A DNA stretch of 5,941 nt from Alphaproteobacteria bacterium. GTDB taxonomy: Bacteria; Pseudomonadota; Alphaproteobacteria; ATCC43930; CGMCC-115725. A program made the translations under genes and the position numbers. How positions within the stretch are numbered: position 1 is the stretch's first letter; the number at the start of each line of letters is the position of its first letter. Shown piece after piece: positions 1 through 5,884 of this stretch. The stretch spans positions 1-5,941 of the forward strand of contig JASHUW010000592.1 in assembly GCA_030039815.1 (NCBI GenBank), given 5' to 3'. Below the pieces are notes generated by a model that did not search any database, had not been told where the DNA came from, and worked only from the letters and a program-made list of their open reading frames with translations.

Positions 1-929
1 ATCGCTATGTCGACTATCTCGACAATGACGGCATCGAGCTCGACAAGCCGATCCGCATCGAGGTGGCGGCGACGGTCAGGGACGGCGCGATCGAGTTCGA
101 TTTCGCCGGTACGAGCGGCCAGGTCAAAGGGCCATTGAATTGCGTGCCGTCGGGGTCGCTCGCCGCGGCGTGCTGGGCGGTGCGGGCGCTGACCGACCCC
201 GACATCCCGACCAATGGCGGCTGCTTCCGGCCCATTTCGCTGAAGCTGCCCCAGGGCACGATCGTCAACCCCGAAGCCCCGGCGCCGGTCAACGCGCGCA
301 CCTCGACCATCAAGCGCATCGCCGGCTGCATGGTCGGCGCCCTGGCGCCGGCGATGGGCGACCGGGCGCCGGCCGCCTCGGCCGGTGAGCTGCATGTGCT
401 GGCGTTTGGGGGCCAAGGCGCGGCCGGCAACTATGTCGTCGGGGAATTGATCGCCGGCGGCAGCGGCGCGGGCCCGCGCGGCGACGGGGTGGACGCGATC
501 GAGACCGACGCCACCAACTGCATGAACCTGCCGGCCGAGGCGCTGGAGATGGAAGCGCCGATCCGCCTCCATCGCGTCGCGCTGCGTCCTGGCTCGGGTG
601 GCGACGGCGAATGGCGCGGCGGGCTCGGCCTGGTGCGCGACTACGAGGTGCTGGAAGGAGACGTGTCGTTCTCGCATCGCGGCGAGCGGCATTTCAGCGC
701 CGCCGCGGGCCTCAACGGGGGCGGCGCGGGCGGCCGCGCCCGCTCGGCGATCCGCCGCGCCAACGGCAGCGAGGAGGTCATCCCGTCGAAAATCGCGACG
801 GTGCTGCATCCGGGCGACCGGGTTACGGTCGAAACCGCCGGTGGCGGCGGTTACGGCGATCCAAGCCGGCGGGATCCCGCGCTGCGCGCCGCGGATATCG
901 CCGACGGCAAGATGGAGCGCCCAGATTAG
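1..929 (+). CDS. Hydantoinase B / oxoprolinase-family protein (HyuB-like), 5'-truncated by window edge
   Basis: The reading frame is open to the left edge (first whole codon at 3), so the true start lies outside. The GTG at 63 is not a start, because family-like sequence (RYVDYLDNDG) already precedes it. The visible ~308 residues match the C-terminal part of the hydantoinase B/oxoprolinase family: a DFAGTSGQVKGPLN stretch, an IPTNGG..RPI segment, a GTIVNPEAPAPVNAR turn, then N-x-P-x-E (NLPAEALE), GSGGDGEWRGGLGLVR and a C-terminal ETAGGGGYGDP glycine motif. Such subunits normally act in the cytoplasm with HyuA in ATP-dependent opening of hydantoins, 5-oxoproline or related rings; no HyuA is in the window, though it could lie upstream. 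Substrate class (N-methylhydantoin, oxoproline, acetophenone carboxylase-like) cannot be told apart. The tail stops at ADGKMERPD, about 15-20 residues short of many relatives as I recall them. Family call secure, specific function not. Confidence 0.9.
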   Translation, partial: RYVDYLDNDGIELDKPIRIEVAATVRDGAIEFDFAGTSGQVKGPLNCVPSGSLAAACWAVRALTDPDIPTNGGCFRPISLKLPQGTIVNPEAPAPVNARTSTIKRIAGCMVGALAPAMGDRAPAASAGELHVLAFGGQGAAGNYVVGELIAGGSGAGPRGDGVDAIETDATNCMNLPAEALEMEAPIRLHRVALRPGSGGDGEWRGGLGLVRDYEVLEGDVSFSHRGERHFSAAAGLNGGGAGGRARSAIRRANGSEEVIPSKIATVLHPGDRVTVETAGGGGYGDPSRRDPALRAADIADGKMERPD

Positions 930-965
930 CCGCCTACTTATCCGCAGCCTTGCCGCTGAAAATTG

Positions 966-999
966 GGCCCCGGCTTTCGCCGGGGAGCGAAACTTTTTT
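966..999. terminator. Hairpin between convergent genes, probable bidirectional terminator
   Basis: A perfect 7-bp GC stem (CCCCGGC at 968-974, GCCGGGG at 979-985) closes a 4-base loop, TTTC on plus and GAAA (a stable GNRA loop) on minus. On the plus strand six T follow at 994-999, eight bases past the stem, which is farther than usual. On the minus strand CCCAATTTT follows. It lies between the facing 3' ends of the hyuB-like gene and mtgA, which suits termination both ways. The 966-989 block also recurs almost unchanged at 5469-5493, so it belongs to a dispersed repeat family and terminator activity may be secondary. Seen: stem and T tracts. Inferred: function. Confidence 0.55.
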
Positions 1000-1000
1000 G

Positions 1001-1690
1001 CTACTGACCAGCAATGCCGCGACACGCAGCGGTCGCTAGCGGCAAATCCGGGATCTGCGCGCGGATGAAGGCGGCGCGCTCGGCGACATAGCGGTCGGGC
1101 CGGCTCGCCGACCATTTCAACGGGTCGGGCAGGATCGCGGCCAGCCGTGCCGCTTCGTCGATGGTGAGGGCGCGCGCCGTCTTCTGAAAATAGTATTGCG
1201 CGGCCGCCTCTGCGCCGTAGATGCCGGGGCCCCATTCGACGATGTTGAGATAGACCTCCATGATCCGCGCCTTGCCCCAGACAAGTTCGATGAGCACGGT
1301 GAAATAGGCTTCGAGGCCCTTTCTGATCCAGTCGCGTCCCGGCCACAGAAAGACGTTCTTCGCGGTCTGCATCGAGATCGTGCTGGCGCCACGCAACCGC
1401 CGCGCGCCCTCCTCATAGCGGCGCCAATCGGCGTGGATCGCCTCCCAGTCGAAGCCGTGATGCTCGCAGAACTTGGTGTCCTCGCCGGCCATCGCGGCAT
1501 GCATCAGGTTGGGCGAGATCGCGTCGAGCGGGCGCCATGACTTGGAGATGCCGCGGCCTTCGACAAGGCGGATCAGCATCAGCGGCGTTACCGGCGGCGG
1601 CACCTCGCGGTAGACGACGACGAGAAACACCGAGCCGATCAGCAGGCCGGTGATCGTAAACAGCAGAATACGGCCAAGGCGTCGCAGCAT
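1001..1690 (-). CDS. mtgA: Monofunctional biosynthetic peptidoglycan transglycosylase
   Basis: This 229-residue protein is a GT51 glycosyltransferase that polymerises lipid II into glycan strands at the periplasmic face of the inner membrane, without a transpeptidase domain. One N-terminal membrane segment (about residues 8-27) is followed by the GT51 motifs in order: GEDTKFCEHHGFD with likely catalytic Glu70, GASTISMQTAKN at 101-112, RKGLE at 123-127, and KARIMEVYLN at 140-149 followed by EWGPGIYG. Length suits MtgA (about 225-245 aa). The frame extends 17 codons upstream to an ATG at 1741, but that extension is a translation of a palindromic repeat (1709-1729), so I start at Met 1690, just before the basic LRRLGR stretch and membrane helix. 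It lies 60 bp after the Nudix stop on the same strand and is probably co-transcribed. No key residue is missing. Confidence 0.94.
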   Translation of the reverse strand: MLRRLGRILLFTITGLLIGSVFLVVVYREVPPPVTPLMLIRLVEGRGISKSWRPLDAISPNLMHAAMAGEDTKFCEHHGFDWEAIHADWRRYEEGARRLRGASTISMQTAKNVFLWPGRDWIRKGLEAYFTVLIELVWGKARIMEVYLNIVEWGPGIYGAEAAAQYYFQKTARALTIDEAARLAAILPDPLKWSASRPDRYVAERAAFIRAQIPDLPLATAACRGIAGQ

Positions 1691-1706
1691 TCCCGCGTTC
1701 TTGTCG

Positions 1707-1730
1707 CCCCCGCCTGCGCGGGAATGACGC
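1707..1730 (-). repeat. REP-like palindromic repeat, copy in the Nudix-mtgA spacer
   Basis: On the minus strand this reads cgtcattcccgcgcaggcgg, a 5-bp stem (CCCGC at 1709-1713, GCGGG at 1718-1722) with a 4-base loop. Its reverse complement matches 5885-5905 at 20 of 21 bases (A/G difference in the loop). It resembles the very common 'gtcattcccgcg' intergenic repeats of alphaproteobacteria. In mtgA it lies between the ATG at 1741 and the favoured start at 1690, so it is probably untranslated spacer. Confidence 0.7.
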
Positions 1731-1750
1731 CTCGGCCGCATGAGCGTTGA

Positions 1751-2740
1751 TCAGTCGAATTCGGTCGGCAGGTCGGGCTGGCGGAAATGCGCGAACATCC
1801 GCCTGATCTGGTACGGCTGATTGCGGCCGGGCGACAGCTCGGGCAGCTGGTTTTCGTCAAAGAAGCCGATTGCGCTGGTCTCGATGCTGGTTTGCGGCGC
1901 GCCGCCGGTCAGCTCGCAGATAAAGAACATCTTGTAGATCGAAAACGGGTAGGGCGACGGGCTGTGCCGGCTGCGCTCCCATACCGCCACAAGCTTCACC
2001 GCTCGCGCCGTATAGCCTGATTCCTCGCGGATCTCGCGCTCGACGCATTCGCCGGCGCTCTGGTTGACGTCGCACCAGCCGCCCGGCATCGCCCATTTTC
2101 CGTCGGTCAGTTCGCGCACCAGAAGGATTTTCCCGTCGCGAAAGCAGGCGCCGCGCACCCCGACGCGCGGCGTCGCGTAGCCGACATCCTGCGCGAAAAG
2201 ATGGGCGATCTGCTCAATCGCACTGCCCGAGCCGAGCGCCATCAGCTCGCTCGCCATGACGCGCAGCCTATCGTAGCGCTGGGTGTCGAAATCGTTCTTG
2301 CTGAAATGCCCGCCGGTCTGCGCGATCGCATGCAGCTCGCGGGCCATGCCGAGCCAGGTCGGGTCGCTCGCGGCGGCACGGATCGAGCGGCGATAGCCGT
2401 CGGGCAGGTTCAGCCCCTCAAGCTCGCCGAGCGCGAACCAGCCGAGCCGGCGATGCTCGTCGCTGATGCGCAGCTCGGCCGCCTCGGCGCGGGTCACGCG
2501 ATAGGTCACGATCATCACGTGCCGGCCCGGCAGCACCTCATAGTTCCAGCAATCGACGATCGGCCCGACCGCGACCACGGCGCCCAGCTCCTCGGCGAAC
2601 TCACGCGCGAGGCATTCGGCCGGGTCCTCGCCCAGCTCCGGGCGGCCGCCGGGCAATTCCCATTCGCCACGCTCGTTTTCGAGCAGCAGCACGCTGCCGT
2701 CCTCGATCAGCACGCCCTTTATCGAGATCGCCACCGCCAT
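1751..2740 (-). CDS. Double-domain Nudix hydrolase (Nudix + Nudix_hydro_N + Nudix)
   Basis: This 329-residue cytoplasmic protein carries two Nudix domains in one frame. Domain 1 (about residues 1-125) has a full Nudix box GX5EX7REUXEEXGU at 32-54 (E38, R46-E47, E50-E51, G53) after WELPGG. Residues ~129-180 (ARELHAIAQTGGHFSKNDFD.QRYDRL) match the helical N-terminal region of the Nudix_hydro_N (PF12535) type, which normally precedes a Nudix domain in ~200-aa proteins annotated as ADP-ribose pyrophosphatase-like. Domain 2 (~192-320) has its box at 221-243 after WAMPGG, keeping R235-E236, E239-E240 and G242, but with Gln227 at the first Glu position (DVNQS). Nudix enzymes hydrolyse nucleoside diphosphate-X compounds with Mg2+ held by the REUXEE helix; the substrate here is unknown. 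I start at 2740 rather than the ATG at 2746 because GAGAGG sits 6 bases before the former and abuts the latter. First gene of a minus-strand pair with mtgA. Confidence 0.9.
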   Translation of the reverse strand: MAVAISIKGVLIEDGSVLLLENERGEWELPGGRPELGEDPAECLAREFAEELGAVVAVGPIVDCWNYEVLPGRHVMIVTYRVTRAEAAELRISDEHRRLGWFALGELEGLNLPDGYRRSIRAAASDPTWLGMARELHAIAQTGGHFSKNDFDTQRYDRLRVMASELMALGSGSAIEQIAHLFAQDVGYATPRVGVRGACFRDGKILLVRELTDGKWAMPGGWCDVNQSAGECVEREIREESGYTARAVKLVAVWERSRHSPSPYPFSIYKMFFICELTGGAPQTSIETSAIGFFDENQLPELSPGRNQPYQIRRMFAHFRQPDLPTEFD

Positions 2741-2746
2741 CCGCAT

Positions 2747-2752
2747 CCTCTC
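2747..2752 (-). promoter_or_regulatory. Ribosome binding site deciding the Nudix start
   Basis: On the minus strand GAGAGG ends directly against an ATG at 2746 but lies 6 bases before the ATG at 2740. The spacing favours 2740, giving a protein beginning MAVAISIKG. Confidence 0.55.
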
Positions 2753-2831
2753 ACATCACCGCGCCAGCATAGCCAAAAGAAGGCGCATGCGCTCGGCGGC
2801 AAGCTGTGCTGAGATACGGCGTCGCGGCTTC

Positions 2832-2835
2832 AGGA
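2832..2835 (+). promoter_or_regulatory. Ribosome binding site deciding the first amidase start
   Basis: AGGA lies 6 bases before the ATG at 2842. The frame is open upstream to a GTG at 2806, but no Shine-Dalgarno sequence precedes that codon, and the extra 12 residues do not look like amidase N-terminus. This favours 2842. Confidence 0.5.
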
Positions 2836-2841
2836 TCCCCC

Positions 2842-4128
2842 ATGCCGAACCCCGAACCTCATCGCCTCGGCGCGGTCGAGATGGCCGCCCGGATCGAATC
2901 CGGCGCGCTCACCGCCGAGGCCGTCGTGCAAAGCTGCCTCGAGCGCATCCGCGCGCGCGAGCCGGTGGTGCGCGCCTGGACCCATATTGCCGGCGACGAA
3001 GCCCTCGCCGCCGCGCGCGCCGCCTCGCGCGGCTCGCTGATGAAGGGCATCCCCTTCGGCATCAAGGACATCTTCGACACGGCCGACATGCCGACCGGCT
3101 ACGGCTCGCCGATCTATACCGGCTGCCGGCCGAGTTTTACTGCCAGCGCCGCGACCTTGCCGCGCGCGGCGGGCGGCGTACTGCTCGGCAAGACGGTGAC
3201 GACCGAATTCGCCAACCGCCATCCCGGCCCGACCGCGAACCCGCACAACCCCCGTTTTTCGCCCGGCGGGTCGTCGAGCGGCTCGGCCGCGGCGGTTGCC
3301 GACTTCATGGTGCCGCTGGCGATCGGCACGCAGACCGGCGGCTCGGTGATCCGCCCGGCGGCCTATTGCGGCGTGGTCGGCTTCAAGCCCAGCTTCAACA
3401 TGTTTGCGCCAGCCGGGATGCACCCCAACACCGAGACGCTCGACACGATCGGCATCATGGCGCGCTCGGTCGCCGACATCGCGCTGTTCCGCGCGGCGAT
3501 GATGGCGATCCCCTACGACAAGCCGGAAATGCCGGAACGTGCGCCGCGTCTCGCGCTGTGCCGCACGCCGCATTGGGACAAGGCCGAGCCGGAGGGCAAG
3601 GCGGTGCTGGAGGACGCTGCGAAACGGCTTGCCGCCGCTGGCGCCGAGGTGGTCGAGGGCGAGCTGCCCAACGCCTGTGGCAATGTCTCGGAGATCCAGA
3701 ACCGGCACAGCTTTTTCGAGGCGCCGCGCAACCATGCGCCGGAACGGGAGCGGCACGAGGCGCTGCTGAGCCCGGCGCTGCGGCACGGCCGCATCGCCGG
3801 CGGGCTCAAGCTGACGCTCGACGAGTTCCGCGCCGCCTGGCGCGAGGCCGACCGCATGCGTGCGGCCACAAGCGACTGGGCGGGCGGGTTCGACGCGATC
3901 CTGACCTTGCCGGCGCCCGGCCAGGCGCCCAGGACGCTCGCCTCGACCGGCGACGCGATCTTCAACGGGCTGTGGACGCTGCTTCATATGCCGTGCCTGA
4001 CGCTGCCGGCGGGGCAGGGGCCGGATGGTCTGCCGGTCGGCATCCAGCTGGTCGGCAAACGGCACGGTGATCAGCGGCTGCTCGATATCGCCCTTTGGGT
4101 CGAGAGCAGATTGGGGGCGCGGGCATGA
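2842..4128 (+). CDS. Amidase-signature family amidohydrolase (first of tandem pair)
   Basis: This 428-residue enzyme belongs to the amidase signature family, which hydrolyses amide bonds with a Ser-cisSer-Lys triad. The triad is intact: Lys75 in GIPFGIKD, cis-Ser144 in PGGSSSGSAAAVAD, and nucleophile Ser168 in GTQTGGSVIRPAA. The 24-residue gap between the serines is the family spacing. The aspartate of the common GTDTGGS motif is Gln164 here, as it also is in the neighbour. The C-terminal part has the usual PCLTLPAGQGPDGLPVGIQLVGKR segment. No signal peptide, so cytoplasmic. It is often annotated loosely as a GatA-like subunit, but no gatB or gatC is present and a catabolic amidase is more likely. 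The stop overlaps the start of a second amidase (ATGA), with strongly conserved core sequence, indicating duplication and co-translation. Substrate unknown. Confidence 0.93.
   Translation: MPNPEPHRLGAVEMAARIESGALTAEAVVQSCLERIRAREPVVRAWTHIAGDEALAAARAASRGSLMKGIPFGIKDIFDTADMPTGYGSPIYTGCRPSFTASAATLPRAAGGVLLGKTVTTEFANRHPGPTANPHNPRFSPGGSSSGSAAAVADFMVPLAIGTQTGGSVIRPAAYCGVVGFKPSFNMFAPAGMHPNTETLDTIGIMARSVADIALFRAAMMAIPYDKPEMPERAPRLALCRTPHWDKAEPEGKAVLEDAAKRLAAAGAEVVEGELPNACGNVSEIQNRHSFFEAPRNHAPERERHEALLSPALRHGRIAGGLKLTLDEFRAAWREADRMRAATSDWAGGFDAILTLPAPGQAPRTLASTGDAIFNGLWTLLHMPCLTLPAGQGPDGLPVGIQLVGKRHGDQRLLDIALWVESRLGARA
4125..4128 (+). other. ATGA stop-start overlap coupling the two amidases
   Basis: The TGA ending the first amidase (4126-4128) shares two bases with the ATG beginning the second (4125-4127). 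Overlaps of this kind usually mean one mRNA with translational coupling, which would give near-equal amounts of both enzymes. Confidence 0.85.
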
Positions 4129-5402
4129 GCGACAGCAACCGGCTTTCGGCCGCCGAGGCCGTTCCCCGTCTCCATTCGGGCGCGCTGACCGCCGAGCAGC
4201 TGACCCGCGATTGCCTCGACCGGATCGAAGCGCGCGCCTCGGTCAAGGCCTGGATCCATCTCGACCCCGAGCACGCGCTCGCGCAGGCGCGCGAAGCCGA
4301 CAAGGCGGGCCGGCCCGGCCTGCTCGCCGGACTGCCGATCGGCGTCAAGGATGTGATCGATACCTACGACATGCCGACCGAGCACGGCTCGCCGATCTAT
4401 CGGAGCAACCGGCCGTTCGCCGACGCCGCCTGCGTCGCGCAGGTGCGCATGGCCGGCGGCACGATCCTCGGCAAGACGGTGACGACCGAGTTCGCCAATC
4501 GTTTCCCCGGCGCGACCGTGCATCCGATGAACCCGGCGCACACGCCCGGCGGCTCGTCGCAGGGCTCGGCGGCGGGGGTCGCCGATTTCCAGGTGCCGGT
4601 CGGATTTGGCACGCAGACCGGCGGCTCGACAATCCGCCCGGCGGCGTTTTGTGGCGTCGTCGGCTACAAGCCGAGCCTCGGCGAGTTCAGCCGAGTCGGG
4701 ATCAAGCTGCAATGCCAAAACCTCGACACGCTCGGCCTCATCTGCCGCAGCCTGGACGATATCCCGCTGCTGCGCGCGGCGCTAATCGGCATGCCGCACC
4801 GGAAGATCGACCGCGGCGCCGGCGCGCCGCGCATTGCCGTCTGCCGCACGCCGCAGTGGGATGTCGCCGGCGCGACGACCCATGCGCTCATCGAGCGTAC
4901 GGCCGGCAAGCTTTCCGCCGCCGGCGCGAAGGTCGGTGAGGTGGAATTCGCCGCGCCGTTCCGTGACATCGCGCAGACCCATCAACGCGTCTTCTACTAC
5001 GAAGCCGCGCATAACTACGCCTACGAGCATCTCGAGCATCGCGACCAGGTCAGCCAGGTGCTGCTCGACACCGTGCTCGATCCCGGCGCGGCGATCCCGC
5101 TCGCCGACTACATCGAGGCGCTGGAGACCGCGGAAGCATTCCGTGCGCATCTCGACGACATTTTCCGCGACGTCGATCTGCTGCTGACGCCGAGCGCGCC
5201 GGGCGAGGCGCCCGAAGGTCTCGCTTCGACCGGCAGCTCGGCGTTCAACGCGACCTGGACGCTGTCCTGGTGTCCGTGCGTGACCTTGCCGGTGGGGAGC
5301 GGGCCCAAAGGGTTGCCGCTCGGCGTGCAGCTGGTCGGCCAGCGCTTCGCGGACGAACGGACACTCGATGCCGCTGCCTGGGTCGAGGCACGGCTGGGAT
5401 GA
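4125..5402 (+). CDS. Amidase-signature family amidohydrolase (second of tandem pair)
   Basis: This 425-residue paralogue of the preceding gene keeps the triad at identical residue numbers: Lys75 (GLPIGVKD), cis-Ser144 (PGGSSQGSAAGVAD), nucleophile Ser168 (GTQTGGSTIRPAA). By eye, about two thirds of positions 75-177 match its neighbour without gaps, while residues ~250-350 differ much more (NYAYEHLEHRDQ versus NHAPERERHEAL), a region that helps form the acyl-binding pocket in this family. The start at 4125 is chosen because ATGA overlaps the upstream stop; the frame runs back to 4095 inside that gene but gains only ten unconserved residues. GGGGG at 4113-4117 is a weak ribosome site, so translation probably depends on coupling. 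It ends with LPLGVQLVGQR and a short helix. Cytoplasmic hydrolase of unknown amide; divergence from its partner suggests a different or successive substrate. Confidence 0.93.
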   Translation: MSDSNRLSAAEAVPRLHSGALTAEQLTRDCLDRIEARASVKAWIHLDPEHALAQAREADKAGRPGLLAGLPIGVKDVIDTYDMPTEHGSPIYRSNRPFADAACVAQVRMAGGTILGKTVTTEFANRFPGATVHPMNPAHTPGGSSQGSAAGVADFQVPVGFGTQTGGSTIRPAAFCGVVGYKPSLGEFSRVGIKLQCQNLDTLGLICRSLDDIPLLRAALIGMPHRKIDRGAGAPRIAVCRTPQWDVAGATTHALIERTAGKLSAAGAKVGEVEFAAPFRDIAQTHQRVFYYEAAHNYAYEHLEHRDQVSQVLLDTVLDPGAAIPLADYIEALETAEAFRAHLDDIFRDVDLLLTPSAPGEAPEGLASTGSSAFNATWTLSWCPCVTLPVGSGPKGLPLGVQLVGQRFADERTLDAAAWVEARLG

Positions 5403-5414
5403 TTTGTCTCCAAC

Positions 5415-5493
5415 CGCTTCCCGGCGAAAGCCAGGATCCACTTTTCGGCGCCACAGACGGTGCGGGGAGGCCCCGGCTTTTCGTCGGGGAGCG
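5415..5493. repeat. BIME-like pair of inverted REP-type repeats
   Basis: The left arm at 5415-5439 (cgcttcccggcgaaagccag onward) is the imperfect reverse complement of the right arm at 5468-5493, about 20 of 25 positions with one single-base gap. Each arm also folds alone: the right one pairs CCCCGGC (5471-5477) with GTCGGGG (5483-5489), one pair being G-T. The 29-base spacer shows nothing recognisable. The right arm is nearly identical to 966-989. The pair sits just after the second amidase stop, so it may end or attenuate that transcript or protect its 3' end, and it separates the amidases from the NIPSNAP gene. Confidence 0.65.
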
Positions 5494-5534
5494 TTCGAAA
5501 GTTTCAGCTCTGAAGGTCACTCACCAAAGCCGGG

Positions 5535-5541
5535 AAAGGAG
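5535..5541 (+). promoter_or_regulatory. Strong ribosome binding site of the NIPSNAP-family gene
   Basis: AAAGGAG lies 5 bases before the ATG at 5547. It is the best Shine-Dalgarno match in the window, suggesting efficient translation and independence from amidase coupling. Confidence 0.75.
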
Positions 5542-5546
5542 CCACC

Positions 5547-5873
5547 ATGATCTACGAACTGCGCGTCTATCATTGCGTGCCGGGCCGGCTGCCCGATCTC
5601 ATCAAGCGCTTCGACACGATCACGTTGAAGCTGTGGGAGAAGCACGCGATCCATCAGGCCGGGTTCTGGACGACGCTGGTCGGCCCGGGCAACAACGACC
5701 TGACATATTTCCTCAAATGGGAGTCGCTCGCCGAGCGCGAGGCCAAGATGGCGAAGTTCGGTACCGACCCCGAGTGGCTCTCCGCGCGCGCCGAGACCGA
5801 GAAGAACGGGCCGATCGTCGCCTCGATCAGCAACCAGTTCCTCGCGCCGACGAGCTTCTCGTCGGTGAAGTGA
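5547..5873 (+). CDS. NIPSNAP family protein
   Basis: This 108-residue protein matches the NIPSNAP family (PF07978), small proteins with a ferredoxin-like dimeric alpha/beta barrel fold. Family hallmarks seen are the N-terminal MIYELRVYHCVPGRLPDLIKRF strand-turn-helix, GFWTTLVGPGNNDLTYFLKWESLAEREAK in the middle, a TDPEWL motif and the C-terminal ending with FLAPTSFS. Length is typical for a single-domain bacterial member. There is no signal peptide or membrane segment, so it should be cytoplasmic. The molecular function of bacterial NIPSNAP proteins is not settled; they often lie near catabolic genes, and here the gene follows two amidases on the same strand after a 144-bp repeat-bearing gap, so read-through is possible. 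No cofactor or catalytic residue can be assigned. Family identification is firm, role unknown. Confidence 0.92.
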   Translation: MIYELRVYHCVPGRLPDLIKRFDTITLKLWEKHAIHQAGFWTTLVGPGNNDLTYFLKWESLAEREAKMAKFGTDPEWLSARAETEKNGPIVASISNQFLAPTSFSSVK

Positions 5874-5884
5874 TCAAAACGTTT

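Larger units (their letters stand above)
2741..2841. promoter_or_regulatory. Divergent promoter region between Nudix-mtgA and the amidase genes
   Basis: About 100 bp separate the two divergent starts, so both promoters should lie here unless the genes are read from further away. Visible elements: a perfect 10-bp palindrome GCGCATGCGC at 2783-2792 near the centre, a possible minus-strand -10 hexamer TATGCT (complement of 2766-2771) about 25 bases before the Nudix start, and an A-rich stretch ccaaaagaagg beside it. I see no good -35 for either direction and no clear plus-strand -10. The promoter role is inferred from gene orientation; specific boxes are weak. Confidence 0.35.

Noticed and set aside
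63..65. GTG as the start of the HyuB-like gene
   Set aside because: The frame is open to the window edge and the residues before the GTG already fit the family, so this is an internal valine.
966..999. CRISPR or phage attachment site reading of the repeats
   Set aside because: Copies are few, widely spaced, palindromic and intergenic, with no regular spacers, cas genes or integrase; REP-like elements explain them.
2830..4065. Long antisense open frame (411 codons) opposite the first amidase
   Set aside because: Arg/Gly/Ala-rich composition without recognisable motifs; antisense frames stay open by chance in GC-rich genes. Similar ones at 4071-4718 and 4782-5441 were rejected for the same reason.
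2787..4070. Long plus-strand open frame (427 codons) overlapping the first amidase
   Set aside because: It is a shadow frame produced by high GC content; the translation is arginine-rich with no family motif, while the amidase frame carries a full catalytic triad.
2842..5402. Amidases as GatA subunits of the tRNA amidotransferase
   Set aside because: No gatB or gatC nearby, two copies in tandem, and GTQTGGS rather than the usual GTDTGGS; a general amidase is a better fit.
5368..5550. Small plus-strand frame of 60 codons spanning the amidase-NIPSNAP gap
   Set aside because: Most of it is translation of the inverted repeat pair (5415-5493); no ribosome site, and it runs into the NIPSNAP start.
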